Origin: Haloplanus sp. XH21
GTDB lineage: Archaea > Halobacteriota > Halobacteria > Halobacteriales > Haloferacaceae
DNA length: 64,000 nucleotides
NCBI RefSeq assembly: GCF_023276355.1
Contig: NZ_JALLPL010000001.1
Location: 2,170,001 to 2,234,000 of the forward strand
Direction: 5' to 3'
Numbering within the stretch: the first letter of the stretch is position 1; each line of letters starts with the position of its first letter. The translations under genes and the position numbers were made by a program. Shown here piece by piece: positions 25,877 to 34,147 of this stretch. The notes beneath the pieces were generated by a model, which searched no databases, was not told the origin of the DNA, and saw only the letters and a list, made by a program, of their open reading frames with translations.

Positions 25877-27096
25877 AGGAAGTCCTCCATGGAAACCTGA
25901 TCGTCGGGGTCGTCCGCGCCGTCGTCGCCGGCCGCGTCATCAGTCTCGTCCGTCTCGACGTCGTCGAGGTCGCCGTCCGCGACCGCGTCGGCGACGAAAT
26001 CCGCGACCCGATCACGGACGTTCGAATCGGCGAGGCCGTCGTCGCGGACCGTCTCGTCGAGGTGGCGCCCGGAGTCGGAGAGGTCCATCTCGCGGACGCG
26101 CTCCCGGACGGCCGCGTCGGGGTCGCCGAACTCCACGTCCGGCGCGGCGTCGGTCGGGTCGCCCCCGACCGCGCGGTGGTCCGTCACGCGGGCGAGCAGG
26201 GCGCCCTCCTCGACGGCTGCTTCCTCGACGGCCGCCGGCGTCACTGGCTCGCCGCCGCCGGTGATGGTGACGACCGCCACCGCGTCGTCCAGGTCGTGCT
26301 GGCGAACCTGCTCCCGGACGCGGTCGACGCCTTCGTCCGCGGCGAGGTCGACGTCGACGAACACGAAGGGCCGGGTGTCGAGCGAGCGGCGTCGGACGTC
26401 GACGGCCGTCTCGCCGCCCGCGTCGGCACCGAACTCCACGAGGTTGTAGCCGCGGGCGTCGCGTTCCTCCGCGCTCGCGCGCTCGGTCGACCCGCAGTAG
26501 GTCACCCAGGTGTCGTCCACCTGCGCACGGTCGGCGACGTGGTTGTCGCCGAGCAACAGCGCGTCGAAGTCGACGTTCGCGGCGTCGAGCACCGTCTCGG
26601 TGTCCCAGTCAGCGTGGGGGAAAGGCGTGAAGAGGCCGTGGGCGACCAGCACCGCGTGGTTGGCGTCGTGGGGCACGAACTCGTAGTCGAGTTCGTCGCG
26701 TCGGGAGGGGGGCACGTGGTCGAGCCCGTAGAAGGCCGTCTCGCCGACGACGGTCGGTTCGTCGGCGAGGCGGGTCGCGAGGCCGAGGTCGGAGAAGAGG
26801 TCGAGCCACTGGCTCCCGCGGGTCGCCTCGTGGTTGCCGACGATGGCGAGGAAGGGAACGCCGGCGGCGTCGAGGCGGCGGAGCGCCGAGAGCACGCCGA
26901 GGAGGTCGGGCAGGTCGGGGCGACGGTCGTGAAAGAGGTCACCGGCGTGGACCACGGCGTCGACACCGTCCGACGCGTCGTCCACGGCGTCGTCGACCAC
27001 CGCCTCGAACGCGTCGAGGAAGTCCTGCCGGCGCTCCGGCGAGTGATACTGTCGGTAGCCGACGTGGGTGTCGCCGGTGTGAATCACCCGTGTCAT
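25873..27096 (-). CDS. mre11: DNA double-strand-break repair nuclease Mre11
   Basis: 407 residues. Five phosphoesterase motifs are readable: [54 protein letters not shown] variable acidic C-terminal half ends in VSMEDFL. Start ATG at 27094-27096 ([11 protein letters not shown]), overlapping the stop of a small upstream gene by 4 bp. Mn-dependent endo/exonuclease acting with Rad50 in the cytoplasm. Confidence 0.96.
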   Translation of the reverse strand: MTRVIHTGDTHVGYRQYHSPERRQDFLDAFEAVVDDAVDDASDGVDAVVHAGDLFHDRRPDLPDLLGVLSALRRLDAAGVPFLAIVGNHEATRGSQWLDLFSDLGLATRLADEPTVVGETAFYGLDHVPPSRRDELDYEFVPHDANHAVLVAHGLFTPFPHADWDTETVLDAANVDFDALLLGDNHVADRAQVDDTWVTYCGSTERASAEERDARGYNLVEFGADAGGETAVDVRRRSLDTRPFVFVDVDLAADEGVDRVREQVRQHDLDDAVAVVTITGGGEPVTPAAVEEAAVEEGALLARVTDHRAVGGDPTDAAPDVEFGDPDAAVRERVREMDLSDSGRHLDETVRDDGLADSNVRDRVADFVADAVADGDLDDVETDETDDAAGDDGADDPDDQVSMEDFL

Positions 27097-27416
27097 TCTG
27101 TCGGTCCTTGTCGGTCGGCGCTCAAAACCGTTCCGTGACCGGAGTGAAAGTGGTCGGCGGCGGCGCCCCGACACCGCTCGATGGCGGCGAGCGCCCGGCG
27201 GCCGCGACGAGCGGTCGCGTCGTCGCCGGCGCGGTCCGTCGCCTCGATAGCCCGGCGGAGTCGGGGGAGACCGCCGTCGTCGACGAAGGCCGCGGCAGCG
27301 TGGACGTCGTCGAGCGCGGCGACGGCGTCGGCGATGATCGTCGACGGACGAGCGTCTGGAGCGTCGTCGGTCGCCAGGGCGCGAAGCGCAGCGCGCACGT
27401 CGGCAGCGTCGGTCAC
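27093..27416 (-). CDS. Helical hypothetical protein upstream of mre11
   Basis: 107 residues, Ala/Asp/Arg-rich with predicted helices (AALRALATDDAPDARPSTII, AAAAFVDDGGLPRLRRAIE, GDDATARRGRRALAAIE). It overlaps mre11 by 4 bp, so the order is this gene, mre11, rad50. No domain recognised. A role in repair is suggested only by operon position. Confidence 0.65.
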   Translation of the reverse strand: MTDAADVRAALRALATDDAPDARPSTIIADAVAALDDVHAAAAFVDDGGLPRLRRAIEATDRAGDDATARRGRRALAAIERCRGAAADHFHSGHGTVLSADRQGPTE

Positions 27417-27441
27417 AGCGGGGATGGCCGCCCGATCGCCG

Positions 27442-27702
27442 TTAAACCTTCAGCGAGTAGAGCCGCTTTCGCGCGTCGGAAAAGGAGAACCGCGATTCGA
27501 CGACGTCCTCGTCCTCCAGTCGGGAGAGCGCGTACCGAACCGTCCGCGGCGGCAACAGCGTCTCCTCCGCCAGCTGGCTCTGGCTCAGCGTGTCGTTGTA
27601 GTCGAGCACCTTCGCGACGAGTTTCGCACTCGGCGGCAAGTCGCGGATGTCAGCCCACCGATCCGACCCTGCATCACGAGAGACTGTCTCGGTCGTACTC
27701 AT
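27442..27702 (-). CDS. Winged helix-turn-helix regulator
   Basis: 86 residues. DLPPSAKLVAKVLDYND, SQSQLAEETLLPPRTVRYALSRLEDEDVV as the recognition helix and REFSF-like wing SRFSFSDARKRLYSL. Such short haloarchaeal MarR/TrmB-like proteins are common. It is divergent from the PAN gene, and a TATCAC/GTGATA inverted repeat lies between them, overlapping its own promoter. Possible autoregulator or regulator of the proteasome ATPase gene; not proven. Confidence 0.75.
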   Translation of the reverse strand: MSTTETVSRDAGSDRWADIRDLPPSAKLVAKVLDYNDTLSQSQLAEETLLPPRTVRYALSRLEDEDVVESRFSFSDARKRLYSLKV

Positions 27703-27712
27703 CTTACCCCAG

Positions 27713-27733
27713 TATCACACATACAGGGTGATA
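27713..27733. promoter_or_regulatory. Inverted repeat at the HTH gene promoter
   Basis: TATCAC (27713-27718) and GTGATA (27728-27733) with 9-base spacer. On the minus strand it abuts an AAATATTAT TATA-like element and the probable start site of the HTH gene, a good place for autorepression. The PAN gene start is 106 bases away on the other side. Confidence 0.45.
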
Positions 27734-27838
27734 ATATTTGCTATCGACTTTGATTCCTATTGGTTATATCTTCCGCGGCTCACGGCGAACGCCGCACCCA
27801 CCCGAAGTCTCTTATGAGTCAGCGCCTTAAACAGGGTA

Positions 27839-29053
27839 ATGACTGATACTGTGGACGAGGTCGACCTCCCTTATGACGAGGAGGCGACGTCGCAGCAGGA
27901 AAAAATCGAGGCGCTTCGGGAACGGCTCGACGTTCTCGAAGGCCAAAACGAGGAGATGCGGGACAAACTGCTGGACGCCAACGCGGAGAACAACAAGTAC
28001 CAGCAGAAGCTCGAGCGACTGACTCACGAGAACAAGAAGCTCAAGCAGTCGCCGCTGTTCGTCGCGACCGTTCAGGAACTCACCGACGAGGGCGTCATCG
28101 TCAAGCAGCACGGCAACAACCAGGAGGCCCTGACCGAGGTCACCGACGAGATGCGGTCGGAGCTCGAACCCGACGCGCGCGTCGCCGTGAACAACTCCCT
28201 CTCCATCGTGAAACGGCTCGACAAGGAAACCGACGTGCGGGCCCGCGTGATGCAGGTCGACCACAGCCCCGACGTGACCTACGAGGACATCGGCGGCCTC
28301 GAAGAGCAGATGAATGAGGTCCGCGAGACGGTCGAGATGCCGCTCGACAGTCCCGAGATGTTCGAGCAGGTCGGCATCAGCCCGCCCTCGGGCGTTCTCC
28401 TGCACGGCCCGCCGGGAACCGGGAAGACGATGCTCGCCAAAGCGGTCGCCAACCAGACCGACGCCACCTTCATCAAGATGGCCGGCTCGGAGCTCGTCCA
28501 CAAGTTCATCGGGGAGGGCGCGAAACTCGTTCGCGACCTCTTCGAGGTGGCTCGCGAGAACGAGCCCGCCGTCCTCTTCATCGACGAGATCGACGCCATC
28601 GCGTCGAAACGGACGGACTCGAAGACCTCCGGCGACGCCGAGGTCCAGCGGACGATGATGCAGTTGCTCTCCGAGATGGACGGCTTCGAGGAACGCGGCG
28701 ACATCCGCATCATCGCGGCGACCAACCGCTTCGACATGCTCGATCCCGCCATCCTCCGGCCGGGCCGGTTCGACCGCCTCATCGAGGTGCCGAAACCGGA
28801 TTACGAGGGCCGCGAGATCATCTTCCAGATCCACACCCGCAACATGAACGTCGCCGACGACGTTGACTTCGGCGAACTGGCCGAGATGGCCACGGACGCC
28901 TCCGGCGCCGACATCAAGGCCATCTGCACCGAGGCCGGGATGTTCGCCATCCGCGACGACCGCACGGAGATTTACATGAGCGACTTCGTGGAAGCCAGGG
29001 ACAAGATCAGCACCGAGTCGGTCGACGAGAGCGCCTCCCGGGCGTTCGCCTAG
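27839..29053 (+). CDS. pan1: Proteasome-activating nucleotidase PAN
   Basis: 404 residues. N-terminal coiled coil (residues about 15-75, ALRERLDVLEGQNEEMR), OB-like pore-entry domain, then an AAA+ module: Walker A HGPPGTGKTMLAKAVANQT, Walker B LFIDEIDAIASKR, ISATN-type sensor IRIIAATNRFDML and Arg fingers in RPGRFDRLIE. The C terminus is SESASRAFA-like, lacking the classical HbYX but ending in hydrophobic-aromatic-Ala; check. It unfolds substrates for the 20S proteasome. A TATA-like CTTATG at about 27809 suggests a leaderless transcript. Confidence 0.95.
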   Translation: MTDTVDEVDLPYDEEATSQQEKIEALRERLDVLEGQNEEMRDKLLDANAENNKYQQKLERLTHENKKLKQSPLFVATVQELTDEGVIVKQHGNNQEALTEVTDEMRSELEPDARVAVNNSLSIVKRLDKETDVRARVMQVDHSPDVTYEDIGGLEEQMNEVRETVEMPLDSPEMFEQVGISPPSGVLLHGPPGTGKTMLAKAVANQTDATFIKMAGSELVHKFIGEGAKLVRDLFEVARENEPAVLFIDEIDAIASKRTDSKTSGDAEVQRTMMQLLSEMDGFEERGDIRIIAATNRFDMLDPAILRPGRFDRLIEVPKPDYEGREIIFQIHTRNMNVADDVDFGELAEMATDASGADIKAICTEAGMFAIRDDRTEIYMSDFVEARDKISTESVDESASRAFA

Positions 29054-29118
29054 ACCGCGCTCTCTTTTCCTGCGGCGCGTGACGCGACGTTTTTGACCGA
29101 CCATCCGATAGGACACCC

Positions 29119-29550
29119 ATGACCATCCGCACCGACGTCGCGCCGAGCACGCTCCCGGTCGAACTGCTGTCGGAGGGTGTCCAGGTCGAGTATCTCGACG
29201 GGCGGACGACGTTCTACCGCGGCGTCCCCGAAAAGGCGGACGAGACGTTGACGACGGGACCCGGCAAAGCGGTCCACGTCCTCGTGACCGACCCCGACGG
29301 GACCGAGGGCGTGATGATGTACGTCAACGACCGCAAGACCCACGAGGACATCCTGGAGTCGACGGGCGTCGGTCGCGTCATCCTCGACGAGGGAGAGACC
29401 GAGGAAATATTCCCCGGCGTCACCGTCGGGACGCCCGACGGGATGCGCTGTCGCGTTCAGGCCGACCTGGAGGTGGCTCGCGGGCGCGTGTTCGTCTTCG
29501 TCGAGGACGACTGGGGCGAGGAGTCGTACGAACTGGTCGACGAGTCGTAG
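29119..29550 (+). CDS. DUF5796-type conserved haloarchaeal protein
   Basis: 143 residues. All-beta pattern with VEYLDGRTTFYRGVPE and MMYVNDRKTHEDILESTGV and an acidic end VEDDWGEESYELVDES. I match it by memory to the DUF5796 family, widespread in halophiles; no biochemical role is known to me. It shares its stop region with a convergent 44-residue zinc protein gene. Confidence 0.7.
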   Translation: MTIRTDVAPSTLPVELLSEGVQVEYLDGRTTFYRGVPEKADETLTTGPGKAVHVLVTDPDGTEGVMMYVNDRKTHEDILESTGVGRVILDEGETEEIFPGVTVGTPDGMRCRVQADLEVARGRVFVFVEDDWGEESYELVDES

Positions 29551-29685
29551 CTACTGGAGATAAGAGGGGTCGTCGCTGTCGCAGTGGTCCTCGTGTTGGG
29601 CCGCGTCTTCCTCGGCGTCGAACAGCATGCCGCAGACTTCGCATTCGAACCACGTCATGCCGTCCCGTTCGGTCGTGGTCACCAT
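29551..29685 (-). CDS. 44-residue C2H2-type zinc-finger microprotein
   Basis: Very small ORF: MVTTTERDGMTWFECE to DDPSYLQ. It has C-x2-C (FECEVCGM) and H-x3-H/C (AQHEDHCDSDD) spacing as in a single zinc finger. Start ATG 29683-29685 is 28 bases from a TTTTAC-like promoter patch at 29710-29716. Highly characteristic of haloarchaeal zinc microproteins. Function unknown; such proteins have been linked to biofilm and stress phenotypes in Haloferax, which I treat only as context. Confidence 0.75.
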   Translation of the reverse strand: MVTTTERDGMTWFECEVCGMLFDAEEDAAQHEDHCDSDDPSYLQ

Positions 29686-29763
29686 AGGTCAACGTGCGCG
29701 AGCGGGCGGTAAAACCGTTGCCCCGGATAGTCGGACGAACGGTTGGGCGTCGGGCCCGGCGGC

Positions 29764-29795
29764 CCACCGGAAGACCGTTACAATGAGCCGTATCA
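29764..29795 (-). repeat. Palindromic element, family B, half copy at purA end
   Basis: CCACCGG...ACAATGAGCCGTATCA, similar to the right arms of the family-B elements at 33713-33794 and 34066-34147 (about 20 of 32 positions in my hand alignment). The right end TCA is the complement of the purA TGA. Only one arm is recognisable. Confidence 0.45.
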
Positions 29796-31124
29796 GTCGT
29801 CGCGCTCGAACGGATCGGCGAGCTCGATGGTCTCGGCGCGGTCGGGGCCGACGCCGACGGCGTAGATGGGTGCGCCGACTTCCTCGCTCAGATAGTCGAG
29901 ATAGTCACGGGCTCCGTCCGGCAGCGCATCGTAGCCGTCGTCGGCGACGGCGGTCCAGTCCACCTCCGGCCACGGGTCGAACTCCTTCAGGATCGGGTCA
30001 CAGTCGGCCCAGCGCTCGGTCGTCGCGGGCATCGTCTCCAGGCGCTCGCCGTACAGGTCGTAGGCGTGGCCGACTTTCACCTCGTCGAGTCCGGCGAGGA
30101 CATCGAGGTGGTTGACCGCGATGCCGGTGAACCCGCTGGCACGGGCCGCGTGGCGGAGCATCGGCACGTCCAGCCAGCCGATGCGGCGCGGGCGACCGGT
30201 GACCGTGCCGAACTCGCCGCCTTTCTCGCGGATGTAGTCGGCCAGGTCCTCGTCGTCGCCGTCGAGTTCGGTCGGGAGCGGTCCCGTGCCGACCCGCGAG
30301 AGATACGCCTTCACGATGCCGACGACTTCGCCCTGCCCGATGACCGTCGGGCCGACGCCCGTCCCGGTCGACGCGCCGCCCGCGGTCGGGTTCGACGACG
30401 TGACGTAGGGGTAGATACCGTGGTCGATGTCGATCGAGGTGCCCTGGGCGCCCTCGAACAGCAGGTTCTCGCCCGCGTCGAGTTTTGTCCCGAGGAAATC
30501 GCCCGCGTTGACGGTCATGTCCTCTTCCTGCAGTCGGCGGCCGATGTCGGCGAACTCGTCGTGGAGCGCGTCGACGTCGAACTCCTCGCCGGCCTCCAGC
30601 CCGAACACGTCCTCGACGATGGCGCGTTTCTGCGGGACGACGTACTCTAGGCGGTCGCGGAGCACGTCCGGATCGAGCAGGTCGCCGACGCGGATGCCCC
30701 GCCGGCCGACCTTGTCCTCGTAGGTCGGGCCGATGCCGCGGCCCGTGGTCCCGGCTTCCAGGTCGTCGTCGCTTTTGGCTTCCTCCTCGATGCCGTCGAG
30801 GACGCGGTGGTAGGGCAGGATGACGTGCGCCCGGCGCGCGACGCGCACGTCGGGGTCGAGACCGCGCTCGCGGAGGGTGTCCAACTCGTCGAACAGCGTG
30901 CGCGGGTTGACGACACAGCCGTTTCCGAGGACGCCGACTTTGTCGCGCACGGCACCGCTCGGCACCAGCGACAGTTTGTACTCCTCACCGCTCTCGACGA
31001 CGGTGTGGCCGGCGTTGTCCCCGCCCTGATACCGGACCACGATGTCGGCGTTCCCACCCCACAGGTCGACGAGGGCGCCTTTGCCCTCGTCGCCGAGCTG
31101 GGATCCGACGATGGTGACAGTCAT
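29793..31124 (-). CDS. purA: Adenylosuccinate synthetase PurA
   Basis: 443 residues. N-terminal GSQLGDEGKGALVDLWG with the catalytic Asp and P-loop, then DNAGHTVV, TTGRGIGPTYEDK, GAQGTSIDIDHGIYPYVTSS and TGRPRRIGWLDVPMLRHA. Catalyses GTP-dependent joining of IMP and aspartate in AMP synthesis. Length is normal (about 430). Ends in TGA that is also the end of a family-B repeat arm. The upstream 31125-31354 region is a promoter region shared with the HTH gene. Confidence 0.96.
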   Translation of the reverse strand: MTVTIVGSQLGDEGKGALVDLWGGNADIVVRYQGGDNAGHTVVESGEEYKLSLVPSGAVRDKVGVLGNGCVVNPRTLFDELDTLRERGLDPDVRVARRAHVILPYHRVLDGIEEEAKSDDDLEAGTTGRGIGPTYEDKVGRRGIRVGDLLDPDVLRDRLEYVVPQKRAIVEDVFGLEAGEEFDVDALHDEFADIGRRLQEEDMTVNAGDFLGTKLDAGENLLFEGAQGTSIDIDHGIYPYVTSSNPTAGGASTGTGVGPTVIGQGEVVGIVKAYLSRVGTGPLPTELDGDDEDLADYIREKGGEFGTVTGRPRRIGWLDVPMLRHAARASGFTGIAVNHLDVLAGLDEVKVGHAYDLYGERLETMPATTERWADCDPILKEFDPWPEVDWTAVADDGYDALPDGARDYLDYLSEEVGAPIYAVGVGPDRAETIELADPFERDD

Positions 31125-31319
31125 ATCCGACCGTGAGTTTCGCCCGGCTTGCTAAACCGATTACGATACGCTCACGTGGGTAGCGATCCACCGTCGAACC
31201 GAGCACAGACCGGACGATTGTGGGGTGACCGACCGTCTGATCGGCCGCGACCCGAAGCGTTAACTACTCTCATTCCACATACACTGATGTTCGTTTTCAG
31301 TCGCCGGCGTCCACAGCAA

Positions 31320-31328
31320 CTTTTAAAA
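31320..31328 (+). promoter_or_regulatory. TATA element for the 31.36 kb HTH gene
   Basis: CTTTTAAAA, 27 bases before the ATG at 31355; a classical archaeal TATA box that implies a leaderless mRNA or a leader of only a few bases. Confidence 0.5.
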
Positions 31329-31354
31329 CCCGCAACGACAAGTTAACAAGTGTC

Positions 31355-31660
31355 ATGATAGACAGGCTCGAGAAAGAAGTCGATATGCTTGAACGACATC
31401 TGCAGGTGCTGAAGATGGTCATCGGGAACGAACCCATCGGCATCGTGAAGATGTCCAACGAAACCGGATACCCGCACCACAAGGTCCGATACTCGCTCCG
31501 CGTTCTCGAAGAGGAGAACCTCATCGAACCGTCGAGCCAGGGTGCGATCACCACGGACGACACCGCGGACTTCGTCGACGAACTCGACGAGAAGATCGAC
31601 GCCATCGTGGACAAACTCGACTCGATGAAGATCGAAGAGACGGCCGAACTCCAGAGCTAG
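31355..31660 (+). CDS. Winged-helix transcription regulator with coiled-coil N terminus
   Basis: 101 residues. Leucine-rich opening IDRLEKEVDMLERHLQVLK looks like a coiled coil for dimerisation; a winged helix follows (MSNETGYPHHKVRYSLRVLEEENLI) and a C-terminal helix pair. The protein type is common in halophiles, sometimes compared with phage phiH1 repressor; that link is by memory. It shares CTAG with the convergent gene's stop. Confidence 0.75.
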   Translation: MIDRLEKEVDMLERHLQVLKMVIGNEPIGIVKMSNETGYPHHKVRYSLRVLEEENLIEPSSQGAITTDDTADFVDELDEKIDAIVDKLDSMKIEETAELQS

Positions 31661-33582
31661 AGATCCGGCACGGTCAGGTAGAAGTCCTCGTCTCGCGCCT
31701 CGACCAGACAGAGGTGGAAGCCCGATTTTCGCGAGAGTTTCACGTAACTCCGTCGCGAACTCCGGCTGAACAGGCCGCCTCGGGTGGCGTCGACCGCGAC
31801 CTCCATCGCGTCGGCGTCGAAGAAACTCGTCGTCACGACGAAGGCGGCGGCGAACGACGACTCCGACTGACTCACCGACCGCGACCGTTCGAGTAGCGAT
31901 TCGATCGCAGAGGCCGGCGTCGGATCGCGGCTGTCCTGAAGCGACGTGACGAACAGCGGATCGCCCATCTTGTCCCGGAACACGACGTCGAACGACGCCG
32001 TCGTCGTCTCGGCATCGGGATCGTCCTCCCCCACCGACACCTCGCCGTCCAGATCGATCCGGTCGACGCGCTCGATGGCCTCGTAGAGTTTCGAGAGCCC
32101 CGCCCGCGAGTCGGTCTCGCGGATCTCGTAGGTGAGCGACGTCAGCAGCCACTCCGCGAAGCGGTGTTCGGGTGACTGCTTCAGGAAGGTGTCGAAGGGG
32201 CGTCCGTCGACCTGGAGCCCCGCCGTCTCGAACTCGGTGTGGTGATCGAGACGGAGGTTGTCGCGCAGCTCGTCGGCCGTGATGCGACCCTCGGCCGCGC
32301 GGTCGAGAGTCCCCGCTGCCTTGTCCTCGTATCGGACGAAGAGGTTGGTCCCGGAGAGGGCGTCGGCCGGATCGAGCGTGTGTTCCGGCGGCGACTCGTC
32401 GGCCGCGGCCTCCAGACGCTGGATCTCCGACTCCAGTGACTCGATCCGGTCCCGCAGGCGTTCGACCTCCGCCTGGTAGTCGTCGCGCTCCTCGGCGATC
32501 CGATCACGCGCGGCTTCGGCGTCACGTTTCGCCGACCGAGCGTCGTCGAGTTCGCGCTGTAGCCGCTCTCTCTCGTCGGCATCGGCCGTCGTGGCCGGTT
32601 CCGTGTCCTCGTCCTCGACTCCCGCGTCCGACGCGTCGGCGCCCGTCGCAGTCTCGGTGTCCGCCGATCGGCCCTCGTCCGCAGGCTCGTCCGACTGCAG
32701 CGCTTCGTCCCCCGCGTCGTCCGCCAGTTCGCCGTCTTCGGGGGCGCCCTCCGGCGCCGCTTCGGTGTCCGGTTCGGTCGTCTCCGCCGCGCTATCGGCA
32801 CCGACCGCGGCGTCCGGCATCGCCCAGTCCGGGCCCGACTCGGCTTCTTCGTCGCTCGCGTCGTCGCTGTCGTCATCCGGCGCGGTCGAGCCGCCTTCCG
32901 AACCATCGGCGTCGACGGTGGCGGCCGCTTCGGCGTCGTCGGCCGCAGCCGATTCGACACCGGGTTCGGCGTCCGCCTCGTCGGCGTCGCCCGCCGCGCC
33001 ACCGACGACGGCGCCGGCCTCGTCCGCCGGTTCCGTCTCCGGCCGCTCGGGGAGGTCGATGATTTCCACGTCCGCGTCGACGACGGAGTAGATCCCCACC
33101 TCGTCGGCGGCGCGCTCGAACGCCTCGTCGCCGGTGAGTCGGCGCCGGTTGTTGCCGACGAACGCTACCGGAAGCGACTGGCCGCCGTAGTAGACGACGT
33201 AGTAGTCCCCCGAGAGCACGTTCTCCGAGAGTTCGACGTAGCCGACGAAGTTGCCCGACGAGAGCGTCTCGTCGATCTCGGTCAGCGGCGTCTCGTTGGA
33301 GTAGTACTGCCCCCGGACCTCGCCGCCGCGCGCCTGCATCGCGTACAACAGCGGAAGCGAGATGTCGGGCGCTGTGTAGACCGTCAGCGAGTCGTCCTCG
33401 AACGCGCCGATGTCCCCGTCGAAGACGCCGATGAAGCGCCCGTTGAGGACGAACGCCCAGGCGGTTCCGTTGGTCACCGCGCCCGAAAAGTCGGCGTCAG
33501 CGAGTTCGTACAGACCGGAGACGCCATCCGACACGGAGCGGGTGCTCCATTCGGTCACCACGTCGAGAATCTCGCCGTCCAT
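31657..33582 (-). CDS. Large acidic protein with central coiled coil (unknown)
   Basis: 641 residues. Residues 1 to about 180 are a globular alpha/beta domain (AWAFVLNGRFIGVFDGD, YYVVYYGGQSLPVAF). From about 180 to 335 there is an Asp/Glu/Ala-rich low-complexity linker. Residues about 335-395 form a coiled coil (RERLQRELDDARSAKRDAEA). The last 230 residues are again globular (TNLFVRYEDKAAGTLD; VFRDKMGDPLFVTSLQDSRD). I do not recognise a family, though similar proteins occur in haloarchaea. A short palindrome lies just upstream of its start. Confidence 0.75.
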   Translation of the reverse strand: MDGEILDVVTEWSTRSVSDGVSGLYELADADFSGAVTNGTAWAFVLNGRFIGVFDGDIGAFEDDSLTVYTAPDISLPLLYAMQARGGEVRGQYYSNETPLTEIDETLSSGNFVGYVELSENVLSGDYYVVYYGGQSLPVAFVGNNRRRLTGDEAFERAADEVGIYSVVDADVEIIDLPERPETEPADEAGAVVGGAAGDADEADAEPGVESAAADDAEAAATVDADGSEGGSTAPDDDSDDASDEEAESGPDWAMPDAAVGADSAAETTEPDTEAAPEGAPEDGELADDAGDEALQSDEPADEGRSADTETATGADASDAGVEDEDTEPATTADADERERLQRELDDARSAKRDAEAARDRIAEERDDYQAEVERLRDRIESLESEIQRLEAAADESPPEHTLDPADALSGTNLFVRYEDKAAGTLDRAAEGRITADELRDNLRLDHHTEFETAGLQVDGRPFDTFLKQSPEHRFAEWLLTSLTYEIRETDSRAGLSKLYEAIERVDRIDLDGEVSVGEDDPDAETTTASFDVVFRDKMGDPLFVTSLQDSRDPTPASAIESLLERSRSVSQSESSFAAAFVVTTSFFDADAMEVAVDATRGGLFSRSSRRSYVKLSRKSGFHLCLVEARDEDFYLTVPDL

Positions 33583-33584
33583 TT

Positions 33585-33598
33585 GCGCAGATATGCGC
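33585..33598. promoter_or_regulatory. Palindrome at the start of the large acidic-protein gene
   Basis: GCGCA-GATA-TGCGC, three bases before the start codon and near the expected transcription start, since a TATA-like AAGTATTTG lies about 25 bases further upstream. Possible operator. Confidence 0.3.
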
Positions 33599-33635
33599 GG
33601 ATGCGAGGCAAATACTTTCCGGCAGCGACCGCCTC

Positions 33636-33711
33636 ATACCGCCGGCTGTAACTGTTTCGAGAGGTTCGTCACCCCGGTCGAATCTCTTGACTGCCGCACG
33701 GCCGACGGTAT
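33636..33711. repeat. Palindromic element, family A, copy 2
   Basis: ATACCGCCGGCTGT at 33636-33649 and ACGGCCGACGGTAT at 33698-33711, arms 14 bases with two mismatches. The centre CACCCCGG and GAATCTCTTGA matches copy 1 at 2933-3012. It runs directly into a family-B element at 33713. Confidence 0.7.
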
Positions 33712-33712
33712 C

Positions 33713-33794
33713 ATACGGATTACTGTGACTGTCTTTCGGTGCCGCCGATCCGTCTTGGCGACCCACCGGTACTGACGTACAAGGAACCGTCTCA
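33713..33794. repeat. Palindromic element, family B, copy 1
   Basis: Starts ATACGGATTACTGTGACTG and ends ACCGGTACTGACGTACAAGGAACCGTCTCA. Homologous along most of its length with 34066-34147. Its right end covers the TGA stop of the CDGSH gene (33792-33794). Confidence 0.7.
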
Positions 33795-34013
33795 CTCCTC
33801 GAAGTCGAGGGAGACGCGCCGCCGCTCTCCGTCGACGTACTTGTACCGCGCGTCGGACGCTTCGTCCTCGGCCCGTTTGTGTGAACCGTCACAGAACGGA
33901 GAGTCCTCGCTCAGTCCACACAGACAGATCGCGATGTCGCCGTGTTCGTCGTCGATGTCGTCCGGCGTCAGCATCTTCGGTCCGGTCGCGGTGTGCGTGA
34001 CCTCTCGTGCCAT
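33792..34013 (-). CDS. CDGSH iron-sulfur domain protein (mitoNEET-like)
   Basis: 73 residues. The 2Fe-2S motif C-x-C-x9-10-C-D-G-x-H is seen in ICLCGLSEDSPFCDGSHK. Rest is acidic (LTPDDIDDEHGDI). No membrane anchor, so soluble. CDGSH proteins move electrons or clusters; role here unknown. Bracketed by two family-B palindromic elements. Confidence 0.9.
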   Translation of the reverse strand: MAREVTHTATGPKMLTPDDIDDEHGDIAICLCGLSEDSPFCDGSHKRAEDEASDARYKYVDGERRRVSLDFEE

Positions 34014-34040
34014 ACCGGGGGATAGCCGGAGGGACGCCTT

Positions 34041-34053
34041 ATACTGTCGGCCG
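34041..34053. repeat. Palindromic element, family A, single end
   Basis: ATACTGTCGGCCG matches the left arm of copies 1 and 2; the matching right arm is missing. Lies 13 bases before a family-B element, repeating the A-then-B order seen at 33.7 kb. Confidence 0.45.
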
Positions 34054-34065
34054 CGGCGGGAGTCA

Positions 34066-34147
34066 GACGGATTATTGTAACTGTTTCCCGTGGTTCGCTG
34101 GATCGTCCCAGCGCATCACCGGTCCTGACGTGCAATAAACCGTATCA
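34066..34147. repeat. Palindromic element, family B, copy 2
   Basis: Left GACGGATTATTGTAACTGTTT, right TGACGTGCAATAAACCGTATCA; the arms pair over most of their length around a short centre (GCTGGATCGTCCCAGC). The right end covers the TGA of the zinc-protein gene at 34145. Confidence 0.75.

Noticed and set aside
27044-27055. TGATACTGTCGG inside mre11, like the family A end
   Set aside because: It encodes conserved [10 protein letters not shown] residues of Mre11 and has no partner arm; chance similarity.
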